DNA of 64,000 bases, from NCBI GenBank assembly GCA_023333565.1, contig JAJKFH010001941.1, positions 682,001-746,000 of the forward strand, in the 5' to 3' direction. Origin of the DNA: Puffinus mauretanicus. Its lineage: Eukaryota; Chordata; Aves; Procellariiformes; Procellariidae. Of the stretch, positions 61,101-64,000 are shown piece by piece (position 1 is the stretch's first letter; each line of letters begins with the position of its first letter). The notes beneath the pieces were generated by a model. It was not told where the DNA came from, ran no database searches, and saw only the letters and a program-made list of their open reading frames with translations. Made by a program: the position numbers and the translations under genes.

Positions 61101-62732
61101 TAATTGACTTTTGTCTCACTGTAGCAAATTGCAGTAAATGGTCTCTTGAAGTGCTTTCCCAGCCCCTGCATATCAAACTCCTGTGCAAGTGGTACGGGGT
61201 AGGAGTTTCCGTTGGCTGCTGTGTGCTCCCGCAGACCTATTTAGAAATGCATATGTACCTTTCAACGTAAGTATATGCTTTTGTTGCAGTCCTAAAGTAT
61301 TTTGTCCAGATTCAAATGGTTAGGAAGGTGAATAAGAGAAAATCAAACATAATTTGGGGAAGAAGATGCGTGCTTTTCTCTAGAACAGGGTAAGAAAGGG
61401 TAGCATGAGAAAGATTGGACCCACTAGAAGTGAAATAGTTCCTCTTAGGCACTGCTTATTTTATGTCGGCAAGGTGCAGGAGGAATTGGTGCTGTATGTC
61501 CTGTGTGTGCTGCAATTTGCTTGCAGCCAGTTTCTTACCTGTGTGTGAGCCGGTGAAGCAAATAACAAGTCACCTTCTCTGTCATCTCCTAAATCCCACT
61601 GGTAGTTTTTGTTCCAAAACAACATCGTTTAGTTATATGCTAGAGATGGTGCAGTCTGCTGTGTTCTTGGAGATGGATCTCCTCACCCTTTGCCCTCCAT
61701 GTGTCTGGATGACTTTGTTTTCAAACATGCTTGCTCTAAAGATGCATGTTATTCTGACCCTCTGGAGTCCAAGTCTACTGTTTGTCTCATGTAACAAACG
61801 ACTGGCAGGTTGGAAAATGCAAGTAAACTTGTGCAATGCTGTTGTCCTTGGATTATGATCTCACTGCTGCAATTCCCAACACCATCCATATAACTACTTG
61901 CTTACTGTTAAATCTGAAACCCCAACACTGCAAGTCGTTTTTTAGGAGAATGGAAGAAAGAAGAGCATAATGCTTCCTCTTCCCTCTCCCCGCCAACATT
62001 TGAAATTGCCTAAGATGGGAGAGGAGGGAGCATTATTGACTGATGTGAATAGTCAATGAATAAAACCTAATCTGAATTAAGGATGCTGTGTCCTAAATGG
62101 CACACGCCTCACATAAGCTCATCATACTGTATGTTTGGCTTTGGCCAGCTCGGGAGGCAATTCTGACCATTAACCAGCCATTAATTACTCTGTGTCTGTG
62201 TGGTTGGGATGTACTCCTGACACAGGAGAGCGCGATGCATTAAAGGCTCGCTAGTCACTTTGTTTTGAAGCTCTGAGGCGGACGTGTGTCAGTGTTCCTT
62301 AAACGCTCGGGGGTGTTGGTGATGTGATGCAGTTGCACAGCTCAGTGACTCGGTCTTTCGCAGGGTTCTCCGTTACTGAGTTTGTAGCTTGTGCTCTTTA
62401 TCTTGCCTCTTCTTGGGGAGCCTTCTGTTTGCAGTGGTGGTTGGCCATGCTCTGCTCTGTTCAGGTACATCAGATGTTTGCTGTGGAGTAGCTGAGAGGG
62501 AGAAAAACCTCCGTCTTTGGTGGCTAGACTGGTTTTTGCACTGATGATGACTTCATCTCTTGACTATGCAATGTGTCTGAGACTAGGTCTGCTGGAGACA
62601 CACCTGAGTAACTTCAGTTGTGGAGATTATTAAAGAAAAATGTTCCCCCTCTAGTTATAATAAAACTTCTGCCATCCATTTCCTGAGTCTTAGCATAAAG
62701 GTAGTCTCTGAGTAAACTAATATGTTACTTTC

Positions 62733-62752
62733 TTTTTTTTTTTTTTTTTTTT
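62733..62752. repeat. Poly-T run (20 T)
   Basis: An uninterrupted run of twenty T. It could be the poly-A tail of a retrocopy inserted on the minus strand, but I see no gene-like sequence to its right, so low-complexity DNA is as likely. Confidence 0.9.
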
Positions 62753-63134
62753 AATTTCTCCCTTGTTGTTTGACCAGCACTCAATGCCAGCATTGCTGGA
62801 TCAAGTTAAGTTCAGAAGACCTAGTTTTGCTGCCTTTATTTGAGGGAAGGAAATAGTATGCTACTCTGTCCTAGAAAAGGAAATCCTCCTTGGATCGAGG
62901 CATAAAAACTTGATTCCATTTAAACATGGCATGTTATAGCAGGAAAGGGCTGGAGTGCCTTGAACCCGCTTGGGTTTAGACTTTTTATTGTCCAACCCAG
63001 TTTCTGTTAACTTCTTAAAATGCTCTCTGCTGGAGTTCACTTATGTTGGAAGCTGCTGTTCACCTCCTTGATCTTTGTATCTAAGCTGGCGGTCGTAAGG
63101 CGTAAGGAATTCGCAGCAGAGTCTTGACTGCTTA

Positions 63135-63163
63135 GTCTCTTCTACTTAGTAAGCAGAAGAGAC
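63135..63163. repeat. 29-nt near-perfect palindrome
   Basis: GTCTCTTCTACTTA and TAAGCAGAAGAGAC pair over 14 positions with one A-C mismatch and a single central base. It is the longest compact inverted repeat I noticed in intron 2. In RNA it would need to open a loop, so the usable stem is shorter. Confidence 0.8.
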
Positions 63164-64000
63164 CTCAACAACATACTATGAATCTCCAGGTTTAGGATTA
63201 ATTCAATCTGAAATTAAGATTGCTTTGCATTACAACCTTGTGGTCACCTACATTGGGCTGTACCTAATTTATAGCATATGCCTCTACCCCCACTTTTAAA
63301 GAAGCATTTCCTGGCTGTCGCCTCCATCGCAGGGCCTGTGGGATCTGGCATCAAACATTGTTTGTGTTCATTTAGGGGGATAGAAAGGAAAGGTGTGGAG
63401 CTCATCCTGCTTAACAGCATCTCTTTTTCTGCTCCTGAGCCAGATGCTTTTGCATGTGGCCTTGGGTGCAAAATCGTGTTTCGACAGGTTGAATGGAAGG
63501 ATTAGTAAGAGCCAGCTGTTGGCAGGAAGGCATCTTACTGTCAGTGTCATGGCGTGAAATCGATTGGATAAGTACAGCTCTTGCGTCTTACCGGGGAACT
63601 TTTTTTAACTGCGTTAATCACTGTGGGAAATCTGAAATTAAATACTTTAAACTTTTTTTTTTCCCTAAACTGAGGCTAAAATCCTGGGGATTCTTGGTTT
63701 TGTTTTTAATGACTGCTGTATGGGATAAATAAGGACCCTGGCTTTAAAAATGCAGTGGGCTTCTGTCCTGGTGTGTCTTGACTGGGGCTGTCCAAAATTT
63801 CCTAGTTCAAACTCTGAAATAAAATTACAGTCTTGCCGCAGAAAAACCAAGCACCTCATGGACAGCAAGATTTTCAGGAATCTGAGATGTCCCCAGGGAA
63901 CTGCTTACAGTTAGAAAATTCATCTTCCTTGTTCACTCACTTGGTACACGCCAGTTTTCACGGCAAGTGTTGTGGGGTGGCTGCTGGCACATATGAGGAG

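Larger units (their letters stand above)
40815..64000 (+). other. PARD6G: PARD6G intron 2 (5' part)
   Basis: The intron begins with GTAAGA and is still open at the window edge, so it exceeds 23 kb. I looked for the expected next exon, which should begin by completing codon 99 and lead into the semi-CRIB and PDZ region, and found none. Inside are a probable LTR fragment (46738-46769), an inverted-repeat relic (46072-46128), pyrimidine and T runs (56825-56884 and 62733-62752) and hairpins (58111-58130 and 63135-63163). Reading frames of up to 187 codons occur without recognisable domains. The + strand looks rich in G and T, as is usual for transcribed introns. Confidence 0.85.

Noticed and set aside
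1..64000. tRNA, rRNA, CRISPR array, phage or operon-like structure
   Set aside because: None seen by eye. The intron and exon structure, CpG islands and repeat types are those of a vertebrate nuclear genome.

Overview
This is vertebrate nuclear DNA, most likely from a bird. It has large AT-rich introns, one classic CpG-island promoter, and decayed repeats of the CR1 LINE type and of palindromic families that I recognise from bird, turtle and crocodile genomes. A short stretch near 46.7 kb matches the start of a long terminal repeat that is common in birds. There are no bacterial or viral gene arrays, no operons, no CRISPR and no recognisable tRNA or rRNA genes.

The only gene I can support is the 5' part of PARD6G (par-6 family cell polarity regulator gamma) on the + strand. 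Exon 1 lies in a strong CpG island at about 26.2-27.9 kb and encodes residues 1-24 (27056-27127). Exon 2 (40592-40814) encodes residues 25-98 and the first base of codon 99. Together they make almost exactly the N-terminal PB1 domain, which docks Par6 onto atypical PKC. The last coding exon, expected to carry the semi-CRIB and PDZ domains, lies beyond the right edge. Intron 1 is 13,464 bp and intron 2 is more than 23 kb.

Layout: 1-26.2 kb is intergenic or distal upstream sequence with no supportable gene. It holds a 12-copy TAGAA microsatellite (3966-4025), two small CpG-dense islets (about 4.49-4.72 and 16.49-16.64 kb), two ancient CR1 fragments on the minus strand (about 11.1 and 14.2-14.9 kb), palindromic repeat relics (1.74, 18.8 and 19.23-19.32 kb) and several hairpins. 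26.2-27.9 kb is the promoter CpG island. Intron 1 contains a purine-skewed block (35.3-36.6 kb) that leaves a long but probably meaningless antisense reading frame, and a second CpG island (about 38.2-38.6 kb) that could be an alternative promoter. Intron 2 holds the LTR fragment, a poly-T tract, hairpins and otherwise unremarkable intronic DNA.

I found no convincing undescribed system. The observations most worth checking are the intronic CpG island, the upstream CpG islets and the long antisense frame.
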